Source: Bacillota bacterium (lineage in GTDB: Bacteria > Bacillota > Clostridia > Christensenellales > Aristaeellaceae). Taken from it: a stretch of 14,502 nucleotides of DNA. Made by a program: the position numbers and the translations under genes. The notes under the pieces were generated by a model. It did no database searches. It was given only the letters and a program-made list of their open reading frames with translations, and had not been told where the DNA came from. Shown in pieces: positions 5,992 through 12,679 of the stretch. Positions within the stretch are counted from its first letter, which is position 1. Each line of letters starts with the position of its first letter. The stretch is taken from contig JAEZLW010000021.1 in NCBI GenBank assembly GCA_023415145.1, positions 1 to 14,502 on the forward strand. The letters run 5' to 3'.

Positions 5992-8853
5992 ATGAAAAAA
6001 ATATGGGTGCTTGTTGCCATTCTCTGCTTTGCCCTGCTCATAACCCATACGGGCTGCGCTAGCGGGGATGCGCTGTATGTCCCCGAACATGCCATGCTGG
6101 ACCAGCATGGCGCTGTGATGCTGCTCATTGATCCGGATTCAGGCGAGATCGAATATGCAAACAATGCGGCTGTTGCATTTTATGGATATTCACTGGAGCA
6201 GCTGCTGTCAATGAATATATCAAAGATCAACACGCTGCCTTCCGATTTGATTGACAAGGAAATGCAGTCCGCCCGAGCGGAACAAAGAAACTATTTTGTG
6301 TTTGAGCACAGGCTTTTAAGCGGTGAGATAAGAACCGTGGAGGTGTTTTCCTATCCTGTGGAGCAGGGGGGAAGAAGCCTGCTCTTTTCCATCGTTCATG
6401 ACATCACAGAAAATACGCTGCTTACACAAAAGCAAAGCCGGCTGACGCTGTTTATCTTTGTCGCGGGCGGTATCACCATTGTGGCGCTGCTTATGTTGTC
6501 CGCTGCTTTATTCAGAAGCAGGCGCAAAATAAAGGAGGCCAAGGAGGCCATCGAAATTTCCCGGATGCAGCACAAAACGTTTATTGATGCAAATGACAGC
6601 CTGATCTATTTGAAGGATGAAAACTTGAAATATGTGTTCGCCAACCGGGCCATGGAGGCTTTTTACAACCGCCAGGAGGATCAAATCATCGGCCTTACCG
6701 ACTTTGATTTGTCAGAGGAGGCATTCGCCAAACGACGCCGTGAAACCGACTTGAAGGCATTGGAACACAAGCAAGCCGTAACGGACGAAGTGGAATGGGA
6801 TGGAAGAGTTTACAGAACATTGAAGTTTTCGGTGCCCCTGCCCAACGGCTTCCTGGGCGTGGGAGCCTATATCACTGATATCACAATTGCCCGCAGAAAT
6901 GAAAAGAAGCAGGAAAAAGCGCTGCACCGCCACAAGGTCTTGACAGATATGCTATCCCGCAGCTTTGATAGCAAACAAGCGCAATTGGACTATGCCCTTG
7001 AAGAAGCATTGAAGCTTACGGAAAGCCAATTTGGATATCTTTTTCTATATGACGAAAAAGCGAAGCTGTTCACACTGAATTCCTGGACAAAGGGCGTCAT
7101 GGAAGCTTGCGATATAGCAGAAACAATAACCTCCTTTCGCTTGGAAGAAACAGGGTTATGGTCAGAGGTGGTCCGGCAGCGCAAGCCCATCATCGTTAAC
7201 AGGTTTGATAAGACAAACCCGCTGATAAATGGTTATCCGGCAGGCCATGTGCATTTGGAAAGATTTCTGTCTGTGCCGGTGATGATCGACGGGCAAATTG
7301 TAGCGGTCATTGGCATGGCCAATAAACCATGCGATTATGACGATGATGACATGTATGAGATGATTCTATTGATGAGCGGCGTGTGGAATGCCATCATCAG
7401 AAAAGAGACTCAGGATAAGCTTTTCCTGGAACGCAACCGTTACCAGCAAACGCTGCTTTCCATCGGTGATGGTGTTATGGTGGTGGACAAAAACGGCAGG
7501 ATTGAGATGCTGAACCCGATTGCGGAGGAACTGCTTGGCTGGTCCCGGGAAAGCGCGGCCGGCCTGCCTTACAAGGATGTGTTCTCTCTTTCCCACGAGA
7601 AGGCGGGCATGCATATCAAAGATCCTATCGAAGATGCGTTAAGGACGCAGACCATACAGGAGATGGAGAATCATGCCATACTGACCTCCAGGGATGGCAG
7701 GCAGTATTCTCTGGAGGACAGTGCCGCTCCCATCAAGGATGAAACAGGCGAAACGATTGGCGTGGTGCTGGTTTTCAGGAACGTAACGGAAAAAAAGGAG
7801 CAGCAGCACGAAATTGAATACCTTAGCTTTCATGACGCGCTGACCGGCCTGTACAACCGCCGATTTTTTGAGGAGGAGCTTCAAAGGCTGGATACCCAAA
7901 GGAATCTGCCGGTATCCATTGTCATCGGCGATGTAAACAACCTGAAGCTAACCAATGATGTCTTTGGCCATACGTATGGCGACACCCTTCTTCAGCGGCT
8001 TGCTCACGTGCTGCGCAGAATATGCCGCGCCGATGATATCATTGCACGCTGGGGCGGAGACGAGTTTTCACTGCTCCTGCCCAAAACGAATCTGGCGGAA
8101 GCCAGGCAGATCGTAGCGAGAATACGGGAGGAGTTTTCCAAAGAGCAGATCAAAGCCGTCAAAGGCAGCATTTCCATGGGCGCCGCCGTCAAAATGAATA
8201 TGGAAGAAAGCATACTGGAGGCGGTCAACAAAGCCGAGGAAGAAATGTATCTTAACAAGGTCATGGAACACAGTGAATTGATGAAAGGTACGCTGAATGC
8301 CATTGTGCAAATGCTTCATGACTTAAGCCCCCGGGAAAAGGAGCATGCCATCAGCGTGAGCCAGCTGTGTGCTGCCATGGGCAAGCGGCTGAACATGACG
8401 GAAGATGAAATAAAGCAGCTAAAGGACGCAGGTTACCTGCATGATATCGGCAAGGTGGTACTGGACAGCAGGCTTTTGGAGAACCACTATAACCTTTCCA
8501 CCCAGGAGTGGAATGAAATCAAACGGCATCCCGTGGTCGGCTACCGTATTCTCAATGCCTTTGACGACATGCCGGATCTGGCACAGATCGTGCTGGCCCA
8601 CCAGGAGCGCTGGGATGGCTCGGGATATCCCAAAGGGCTGAAGGGCGAGGAAATCCCAAAGGCATCCAGAATCATCGCGTTGGCAGAGAGTTATGAGCGC
8701 AGGCTTAGCGGCGCGGAAAACATACAGCCTATGAGCCCTGAAGATGCTCTTGCCGATATCCTACGTGACAAGGGCAAACAGTTTGATCCGGTGCTTACAG
8801 ATTTGTTTGTGGAGATGATGGAAACGAAAAACCATGTGTCTTCAGAAGAATAA
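5992..8853 (+). CDS. Membrane sensor with PAS, PAS, GAF, PAS, GGDEF and degenerate HD-GYP domains
   Basis: 953 residues. A hydrophobic N-terminus (4-22, ending THTGCASG) is followed by PAS1 (about 36-143), TM (151-174), PAS2 (190-300), GAF (318-475), PAS3 (480-605), GGDEF (610-768) and HD-GYP (775-945). If the N-terminus is a signal or anchor, PAS1 lies outside the membrane. The GGDEF is canonical: D647, K652, N655, D664, signature 688-692, and RxxD inhibitory site at R679/D682. The HD-GYP keeps H785, HD (817-818), H846, H870 and GYP (878-880). Three metal ligands differ from the family: Glu to R781, the second His of HHE to Q871, and the late Asp to E899; the YDALTSDRPYR-type tail is also lost (YERRLSG). 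I infer a diguanylate cyclase with a weak or regulatory HD-GYP. It is a close paralogue of the preceding gene over the C-terminal half. The Shine-Dalgarno sequence is GGGAGAG. Confidence 0.95.
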   Translation: MKKIWVLVAILCFALLITHTGCASGDALYVPEHAMLDQHGAVMLLIDPDSGEIEYANNAAVAFYGYSLEQLLSMNISKINTLPSDLIDKEMQSARAEQRNYFVFEHRLLSGEIRTVEVFSYPVEQGGRSLLFSIVHDITENTLLTQKQSRLTLFIFVAGGITIVALLMLSAALFRSRRKIKEAKEAIEISRMQHKTFIDANDSLIYLKDENLKYVFANRAMEAFYNRQEDQIIGLTDFDLSEEAFAKRRRETDLKALEHKQAVTDEVEWDGRVYRTLKFSVPLPNGFLGVGAYITDITIARRNEKKQEKALHRHKVLTDMLSRSFDSKQAQLDYALEEALKLTESQFGYLFLYDEKAKLFTLNSWTKGVMEACDIAETITSFRLEETGLWSEVVRQRKPIIVNRFDKTNPLINGYPAGHVHLERFLSVPVMIDGQIVAVIGMANKPCDYDDDDMYEMILLMSGVWNAIIRKETQDKLFLERNRYQQTLLSIGDGVMVVDKNGRIEMLNPIAEELLGWSRESAAGLPYKDVFSLSHEKAGMHIKDPIEDALRTQTIQEMENHAILTSRDGRQYSLEDSAAPIKDETGETIGVVLVFRNVTEKKEQQHEIEYLSFHDALTGLYNRRFFEEELQRLDTQRNLPVSIVIGDVNNLKLTNDVFGHTYGDTLLQRLAHVLRRICRADDIIARWGGDEFSLLLPKTNLAEARQIVARIREEFSKEQIKAVKGSISMGAAVKMNMEESILEAVNKAEEEMYLNKVMEHSELMKGTLNAIVQMLHDLSPREKEHAISVSQLCAAMGKRLNMTEDEIKQLKDAGYLHDIGKVVLDSRLLENHYNLSTQEWNEIKRHPVVGYRILNAFDDMPDLAQIVLAHQERWDGSGYPKGLKGEEIPKASRIIALAESYERRLSGAENIQPMSPEDALADILRDKGKQFDPVLTDLFVEMMETKNHVSSEE

Positions 8854-8868
8854 GTACGGTAAAAAGGT

Positions 8869-8902
8869 GCCCGGCAGATGCATACATACGCATTTGCCGG
8901 GC
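8869..8902 (+). terminator. Hairpin after the second GGDEF gene, possible terminator
   Basis: A 13-bp stem with one G-T pair (GCCCGGCAGATGC against GCATTTGCCGGGC) and an 8-nt loop starts 15 nt after the stop codon. No T-run follows on the plus strand, but AAAAA precedes it, so on the minus strand it would look like a terminator. Its plus-strand role is therefore uncertain. Confidence 0.45.
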
Positions 8903-8938
8903 GCTTCATACGATCAGCCAATACTACCTTGGGGGAGC

Positions 8939-9016
8939 GACGAAGGGGCGAAGCCCTCTCGTCTGTAATCGTCTCAGCCGGCTTTGCCGGCTGGGCGGGT
9001 TGCCGGCGGAGCCGGC
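8939..9016. repeat. Cluster of three short hairpins with 3-nt loops
   Basis: Three palindromes follow one another: 8939-8963 (GACGA...TCGTC enclosing GGGC-GAA-GCCC), 8976-8992 (AGCCGGC-TTT-GCCGGCT) and 9002-9016 (GCCGGC-GGA-GCCGGC). The GCCGGC hexamer occurs five times between 8977 and 9038. They look like short dispersed palindromic units. I do not recognise a named family. Confidence 0.55.
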
Positions 9017-9024
9017 TTTCCTTA

Positions 9025-9099
9025 CACATTTCGCCGGCTGTGGGTTTCATCGGCCAAGCATAGCATAGGCCGATGCATAAAGACCACAGGCGAAATGTG
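9025..9099. repeat. Long interrupted inverted repeat
   Basis: Three paired blocks are nested around a 12-nt loop: CACATTTCGCC (9025-9035) with GGCGAAATGTG (9089-9099), TGTGG with CCACA, and CATCGGCC with GGCCGATG. This gives 24 paired positions, separated by a 3-nt bulge on the left arm and an unequal internal loop. It lies just beyond the rplQ terminator and has no reading frame of note. Confidence 0.7.
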
Positions 9100-9105
9100 C
9101 AAAAT

Positions 9106-9137
9106 CGAAAAAATGACGCATCCGCGTCATTTTTTCG
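9106..9137 (-). terminator. Bidirectional intrinsic terminator of the ribosomal operon
   Basis: A perfect 14-bp stem with a 4-nt loop (ATCC) has an A6 run on one side (9108-9113) and a T6 run on the other (9130-9135), with core TGACGC/GCGTCA. It works on paper in both directions. It begins 7 nt after the rplQ stop codon, so it ends the minus-strand operon and can also block read-through from the convergent c-di-GMP genes. Confidence 0.93.
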
Positions 9138-9143
9138 AACCTA

Positions 9144-9656
9144 TCAAAGGATCTCCAGGATCACCATCTCCGCAGCATCACCGCGGCGGGGTCCAAGACG
9201 ATAGATGCGGGTATAGCCGCCCACGCAGCCTTTTTCCGCATTGCGGGCCTTGAACTTGGGGCCAATTTCCCGAAAGAGCTTTTCTACAACAGGATGCTTG
9301 TTGTCCTTTGTACGCTCTTTGAAATCGGCTTTGTTTTCATCGGCCTTCTTTTGCTCCTGCAAGTCATACAGGTACGCCATGATCAGGCGGCGTGCATGCA
9401 GCTTGGAAGGAGTGTCATTCTGTACGGTGATGGTCACAAGCTGGCCTTTTTCGTTGTGGAATTCCTTGGTGGCTTCCACATTGTTCCCGCATTCGCGGAT
9501 AGCCAGAGTGATGAGCCGCTCGGCGGCGCTGCGCACTTCCTTGGCCCTGGCCAAGGTCGTTTCGATGCGGCCGTACCAGATGAGGTTGGTCACCTGGTTG
9601 CGAAGCAGCGCCTTGCGCTGTTCGGCGGTGCGGCCCAGTTTACGTTGCGTTGCCAT
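9144..9656 (-). CDS. rplQ: 50S ribosomal protein bL17, long form
   Basis: bL17 sits near the exit tunnel of the large subunit. The 170-residue protein has the family N-terminus RKLGRTAEQRKALLRNQVTN, the ARAKEVRSAAERLITLA helix and the C-terminal GGYTRIYRLGPRRGDAAEM block. Most bL17 proteins are 110-130 residues. Here two extra segments, about residues 54-85 and 100-120 (the latter rich in Lys/Glu/Asp), enlarge the middle. The reading frame is continuous and the ends are canonical, so this looks like a lineage insertion and not an error. The start at 9656 has AAAGGAGG 9 nt upstream. It is the last gene of the alpha operon, 48 nt after rpoA. Confidence 0.96.
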   Translation of the reverse strand: MATQRKLGRTAEQRKALLRNQVTNLIWYGRIETTLARAKEVRSAAERLITLAIRECGNNVEATKEFHNEKGQLVTITVQNDTPSKLHARRLIMAYLYDLQEQKKADENKADFKERTKDNKHPVVEKLFREIGPKFKARNAEKGCVGGYTRIYRLGPRRGDAAEMVILEIL

Positions 9657-9704
9657 GGGGTGTTTCCTCCTTTACGGAATGGGCGAAAATAACCCGTGTA
9701 ACCG

Positions 9705-10652
9705 TTAATCTTCGTTGGGCCGCAGACCGAGGCCTAGCGCAGCCAGCTTCTGTTCGACTTCTTCCAGGCTCTTTCTGCCCAGGTTGCGCACCTTCATCAT
9801 GTCTTCCTGGTTGCGCTGCACCAGTTCGGCCACACTGTTGATGCCTGCACGCTTTAAGCAGTTGTAGGCGCGGACGGACAAATCCAGCTCCTCAATGGTC
9901 ATCTCCAGCACTTTTTCCTTCTTGTCATCCTCAGGCAAGTTGAAGTTCACCGGCATCACATGATCCGTAAGGCCTACAAACAGGGCAAGATGCTCGCTTA
10001 GAATTTTTGCAGACATGCTGATGGCCTCATCAGGCATCACGCTGCCGTTTGTCCAAACTTCCAGCGTCAGCTTGTCATAGTCGGTGATCTGACCAACACG
10101 CGTATCCTCTACGGTATAGTTCACCTTTTTGATGGGGGTGAACACGGAATCCACAGGGATGACGCCAATGGGCATGTTGCCCACCTTGTTCTTGTCGGCG
10201 GCCACATAGCCGCGGCCTTTGTCCAGCATGATCTGTATCTGCAGATGAGCGCCTTCATTGAGCGTGGCGATGTGCAAGTCGGGGTTGACGATTTCAACTT
10301 CGTCATCCACACGGATATCCTCCGCCGTCACTTCGCAGGGGCCATGTGCATCGATATATACCTGCTTGGGCTGGTCGCTGTACAGCTTGGCCACCAGTTC
10401 CTTGAAGTTCAAGATCAGCTCCGTGACATCCTCTTTCACGCCGGGCACGGTGGAAAATTCGTGTTGCACACCATCGATGTGCACAGAGGAGACCGCAACG
10501 CCGGGGAGGGAGGAAAGGAGCACACGGCGAAGTGCATTGCCTAGCGTTTGGCCAAAACCACGCTCCAAGGGCTCTACAACAAATTTGCCATAGCGGTTGC
10601 TGTCGCCCATTTCCAGGCATTCGATGCGCGCCGGTTCGAATTTTTCAATCAT
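9705..10652 (-). CDS. rpoA: DNA-directed RNA polymerase alpha subunit
   Basis: 315 residues, the usual Firmicute length. The N-terminal assembly domain (about 1-230) shows the family blocks GRFGYVVEPLERGFGQTLGNALRRVLL-type (here KFVVEPLERGFGQTLGNAL), LPGVAV and DGVQHEFSTVPGVKEDV. The C-terminal domain (about 250-315) shows ELDLSVRAYNCLKRAGI, MMKVRNLGRKSLEEVEQKL and LGLGLRPNED, which bind UP-element DNA and activators. The start has AAGGAGG 7 nt upstream. It lies 48 nt downstream of rpsD and 48 nt upstream of rplQ, the standard alpha-operon position. Confidence 0.99.
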   Translation of the reverse strand: MIEKFEPARIECLEMGDSNRYGKFVVEPLERGFGQTLGNALRRVLLSSLPGVAVSSVHIDGVQHEFSTVPGVKEDVTELILNFKELVAKLYSDQPKQVYIDAHGPCEVTAEDIRVDDEVEIVNPDLHIATLNEGAHLQIQIMLDKGRGYVAADKNKVGNMPIGVIPVDSVFTPIKKVNYTVEDTRVGQITDYDKLTLEVWTNGSVMPDEAISMSAKILSEHLALFVGLTDHVMPVNFNLPEDDKKEKVLEMTIEELDLSVRAYNCLKRAGINSVAELVQRNQEDMMKVRNLGRKSLEEVEQKLAALGLGLRPNED

Positions 10653-10700
10653 TGTTTACCCTCCTTGATGGAACCGTCGGTCGAGGCATTCTAACTGCGC

Positions 10701-11300
10701 TTAACGGGAGTAGAACTCGACGATCATGTTCTCCTGCAGCGGCAGGTCGATGTCCTCGCGGGTGGGGAGGGCGATGACAGTGCCGGTAAGCTCGGCAGCA
10801 TTGAAGGACAGCCATTTGGGAACGATGGTCTTGCTGCCTTCGCGAAGAGCCTTGAAGTGTTCGGTATCCCTGCTCTTTTGCTGGATGGTGATCACTTCGT
10901 TCACACTCACCAGGTAGGAGGGGATGTTCACGCGCTGGCCGTTCACCTGAATGTGACCATGGGTCACCAACTGGCGGGCATGACGGCGGGTGTTGCCAAT
11001 GCCAAGGCGGAACACCACGTTGTCCAGGCGGCGCTCCAGAAGCTGGAGCAGGTTTTCGCCGGTAACGCCCTTCATGTTCACGGCTTTTTCGTAATAGTTG
11101 CGGAACTGCCGCTCCAGCACACCGTACACAAAGCGCACCTTTTGCTTTTCTTTCAACTGCGTCGCATATTCGCTGACCTTGCGGCGCCTTGAGTCCTTGC
11201 CGGGATTCCTGGTTGATTTCTTGTTGGAATAACCCATCATGGCAGGGGAGATATCAAGTGCCCTGCAGCGTTTTGCGATGGGGTCTGTATTTCTCGCCAT
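10701..11300 (-). CDS. rpsD: 30S ribosomal protein uS4
   Basis: 199 residues. It is a primary 16S rRNA-binding assembly protein. Family features are the N-terminal MARNTDPIAKRCRALDIS, the KEKQKVRFVYGVLERQFRNYY block, and an S4 domain (about 92-150) with LLERRLDNVVFRLGIGNTRRHARQLVTHGHIQVNG. Only one cysteine is present near the N-terminus (C12), so this is the zinc-free form. The start has AAGGAGGAGG about 9 nt upstream. It is positioned 17 nt after rpsK. In several bacteria S4 represses its own operon; no S4-binding leader is identified here with certainty. Confidence 0.98.
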   Translation of the reverse strand: MARNTDPIAKRCRALDISPAMMGYSNKKSTRNPGKDSRRRKVSEYATQLKEKQKVRFVYGVLERQFRNYYEKAVNMKGVTGENLLQLLERRLDNVVFRLGIGNTRRHARQLVTHGHIQVNGQRVNIPSYLVSVNEVITIQQKSRDTEHFKALREGSKTIVPKWLSFNAAELTGTVIALPTREDIDLPLQENMIVEFYSR

Positions 11301-11317
11301 AGGTCCTTACCTCCTCC

Positions 11318-11719
11318 TTATACCCTTCTGCGTTTGGGCGGACGGCAGCCGTTGTGGGGAATGGGTGTCACGTCCTTGATCATGTTCACTTCCAGGCCGG
11401 CGGCCTGAAGGGAACGGATGGCGGCCTCACGTCCGGAACCAGGTCCCTTGACGTAGACTTCAACAGTCTTCAGGCCAAACTCCATCGCCGCTTTGGCAGC
11501 CGTTTCGGCGGCCATCTGCGCGGCAAAGGGCGTGGACTTTTTGCTGCCGCGGAAACCCAGCCCACCGGAAGAAGCCCAGGAGAGGGCATTGCCGTTGGGA
11601 TCGGTGATGGTGACGATGGTGTTGTTGAAGGAGGAGCGGATATGGGCAGCGCCGCGCTCCACCAGTTTGCGCTCACGGCGTTTGCGCGTAACCTTCTTTA
11701 CCTTTTGCCTAGGTGCCAT
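11318..11719 (-). CDS. rpsK: 30S ribosomal protein uS11
   Basis: 133 residues from the ATG at 11719, which has GGAGGG 8 nt upstream. The frame also opens 10 codons earlier, but those codons contain the Shine-Dalgarno sequence. The protein has a basic N-terminus (KKVTRKRRERKLVERG), then AHIRSSFNNTIVTITDPNGNA, the SSGGLGFRGSKKSTPFAAQMA block and the C-terminal DVTPIPHNGCRPPKRRRV, all diagnostic of uS11 of the small-subunit platform. The 57-nt gap to rpsM contains a CGCATATGCG palindrome (11763-11772) and a TGCCC/GGGCA hairpin (11735-11748) directly ahead of the Shine-Dalgarno sequence. Confidence 0.98.
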   Translation of the reverse strand: MAPRQKVKKVTRKRRERKLVERGAAHIRSSFNNTIVTITDPNGNALSWASSGGLGFRGSKKSTPFAAQMAAETAAKAAMEFGLKTVEVYVKGPGSGREAAIRSLQAAGLEVNMIKDVTPIPHNGCRPPKRRRV

Positions 11720-11776
11720 GGATTCATCCCTCCGTGCCCCAAAGGGCAATCGTTATAATTCGCGCATATGCGGGCA

Positions 11777-12157
11777 CTACTTGGTCGCAGCCTTTTTCTT
11801 GCCGGCTACCTGCCGCTTGGGACCCTTGCGGGTGCGGGCATTCTGCTTGGTGTTCTGGCCGCGGACGGGCAGGCCGCGCCGATGGCGTACGCCACGGTAG
11901 CTGCCGATCTCCACCAGGCGCTTGATGTTCAAAGACACTTCGCGCCGAAGGTCGCCTTCCGTCTTCACGTTATGCTCGATATATTCGCGCAGCTTGGACA
12001 CTTCCTGTTCGGAGAGATCCTTGACGCGGGTATCGGGACTGATGCCGGTCTCTTTGAGAATCAACTGGGAGGTGGGCAAACCGATGCCGAAGATATAGGT
12101 CAGTCCAATCTCCACTCGCTTTTCTCTGGGCAGGTCAACGCCCTGAATGCGTGCCAT
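11777..12157 (-). CDS. rpsM: 30S ribosomal protein uS13
   Basis: 126 residues. uS13 lies in the head of the small subunit and contacts the large subunit and P-site tRNA. It begins MARIQGVDLPREKRVEIGLTY-type and carries YIFGIG, the RREVSLNIKRLVEIGSYRGVRHRRGLPVRGQ block and the basic tail ARTRKGPKRQVAGKKKAATK. I chose the ATG at 12157. The open frame extends upstream but with no family similarity. The Shine-Dalgarno GGAGG is unusually far (about 11-12 nt) because the spacer is filled by a 5-bp mini-hairpin. The 360-nt gap upstream of this gene is exceptional for the operon and full of structured repeats. Confidence 0.98.
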   Translation of the reverse strand: MARIQGVDLPREKRVEIGLTYIFGIGLPTSQLILKETGISPDTRVKDLSEQEVSKLREYIEHNVKTEGDLRREVSLNIKRLVEIGSYRGVRHRRGLPVRGQNTKQNARTRKGPKRQVAGKKKAATK

Positions 12158-12174
12158 GTGTGAAACACACCTCC
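12158..12174 (-). promoter_or_regulatory. Mini-hairpin between the Shine-Dalgarno sequence and the start codon of rpsM
   Basis: On the minus strand, GGAG is followed directly by GTGTG-TTT-CACAC (12158-12170) and then ATG. The 5-bp stem with a 3-nt loop exactly fills the spacer. When folded it would bring the Shine-Dalgarno sequence next to the start codon. It could also be an adjustable translation signal. Confidence 0.5.
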
Positions 12175-12271
12175 AAATATTGGTTCGGCTCCGCCGCAAA
12201 AAGCGGACGTGCCTTCTTTGCCGGACAAACATGTGCCCGGACAGCATGGATGCGATCTATCGGTAAAAGCC

Positions 12272-12310
12272 CGTGGATCACAGGGGTTGCCCCCTATGCA
12301 GCCGCCCACG
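12272..12310 (-). promoter_or_regulatory. GNRA-capped hairpin in the rpsM leader
   Basis: On the minus strand, CATAGGGG and CCCCTGTG pair over 8 bp (one U-G) around the tetraloop GCAA (12279-12298). An outer CGTGG/CCACG helix (12272-12276 with 12306-12310) is separated by a 7-nt and 2-nt internal loop. CTTTT follows shortly after. A GNRA loop on this strand only (UUGC on the other) suggests an RNA made in the operon's sense. The remainder of 12175-12326 holds a short GC stem near 12183-12206 and no gene. Confidence 0.5.
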
Positions 12311-12326
12311 AAGCTTAGACCATCTC

Positions 12327-12349
12327 TTTTAGGGGCTCCGCCCCTAAAA
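12327..12349. repeat. Perfect 10-bp palindrome with a 3-nt loop
   Basis: TTTTAGGGGC (12327-12336), loop TCC, and GCCCCTAAAA (12340-12349) pair perfectly. It lies between the rpsM leader hairpin and the inverted pair of composite units. It is of the same style as the other triloop palindromes in this window. Confidence 0.65.
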
Positions 12350-12366
12350 CCCCGCCAAAAGGGCCC

Positions 12367-12517
12367 CCAGGGGTTTCGCCCCTGGACCCCACCAAAGGGA
12401 TTTATCCCTTTGGAATCCCTGTTTTTAACACAAAATGCCATAGTCTCCCCATAATTAATGATGGGGATTGCAAAGGGGTTGTATCCCTTTGCCGGGGTCC
12501 AGGGGCAGAGCCCCTGG
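12367..12517. repeat. Head-to-head pair of composite hairpin units between rpmJ and rpsM
   Basis: The left unit (12367-12420) and right unit (12464-12517) are inverted copies. Each consists of a CCAGGGG...CCCCTGG hairpin, the link ACCCC, an AAAGGG...CCCTTT hairpin and AATCCC. By eye they agree at roughly four of five positions. The 43-nt spacer contains a TCCCCAT/ATGGGGA pairing that extends into the right unit. The right unit ends exactly at the rpmJ stop codon (12518-12520). No reading frame is involved. Confidence 0.8.
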
Positions 12518-12631
12518 TCAGCCTTGCTTTTGCTTATGCTTGGGGTTTTCGCAGATGACCATTACACGGCCCTTGCGCTTGATGATCTTGCAGTTTTCGC
12601 AAATGGGTTTGACGGAAGGCCTGACTTTCAT
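12518..12631 (-). CDS. rpmJ: 50S ribosomal protein bL36, zinc form
   Basis: 37 residues, the normal length of bL36, encoded between infA and rpsM as in most Firmicutes. It begins MKVRPSVKPICENC and ends PKHKQKQG. The zinc ligands of the C+ form are all present: C11, C14, C27 and H32. The start has AAGGAGG 8-9 nt upstream. A 6-bp CCGCCC-GGC-GGGCGG palindrome lies just before that Shine-Dalgarno sequence on the minus strand. It is flanked on both sides by repeat elements that its family context does not normally contain. Confidence 0.97.
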   Translation of the reverse strand: MKVRPSVKPICENCKIIKRKGRVMVICENPKHKQKQG

Positions 12632-12650
12632 GGGGAAATCCTCCTTGCAT

Positions 12651-12665
12651 CCGCCCGGCGGGCGG
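12651..12665. repeat. GC-rich palindrome ahead of the rpmJ ribosome binding site
   Basis: CCGCCC (12651-12656), loop GGC and GGGCGG (12660-12665) pair perfectly. In the operon's sense it ends a few nucleotides before AAGGAGG of rpmJ, so it could affect RNA stability or access to the site. There is no T-run. Confidence 0.5.
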
Positions 12666-12679
12666 GATATATTGTTTGA

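Noticed and set aside
5695..6164. Overlapping minus-strand frames of 137 and 107 codons
   Set aside because: They are antisense to the ends of the two GGDEF genes, have no family similarity, and have no suitable start signals.
8869..9137. CRISPR-like array from the run of hairpins
   Set aside because: The units are not direct repeats of constant length, there are no regular spacers, and no cas genes are present.
10245..10593. Plus-strand frames of about 100 codons inside rpoA
   Set aside because: They are antisense to a conserved essential gene, and the translations are mirror compositions of rpoA.
12327..12517. Rho-independent terminators splitting rpmJ from rpsM
   Set aside because: The hairpins are strong, but none is followed by a clear T-run in the operon's sense, so I list them as repeats and not terminators.
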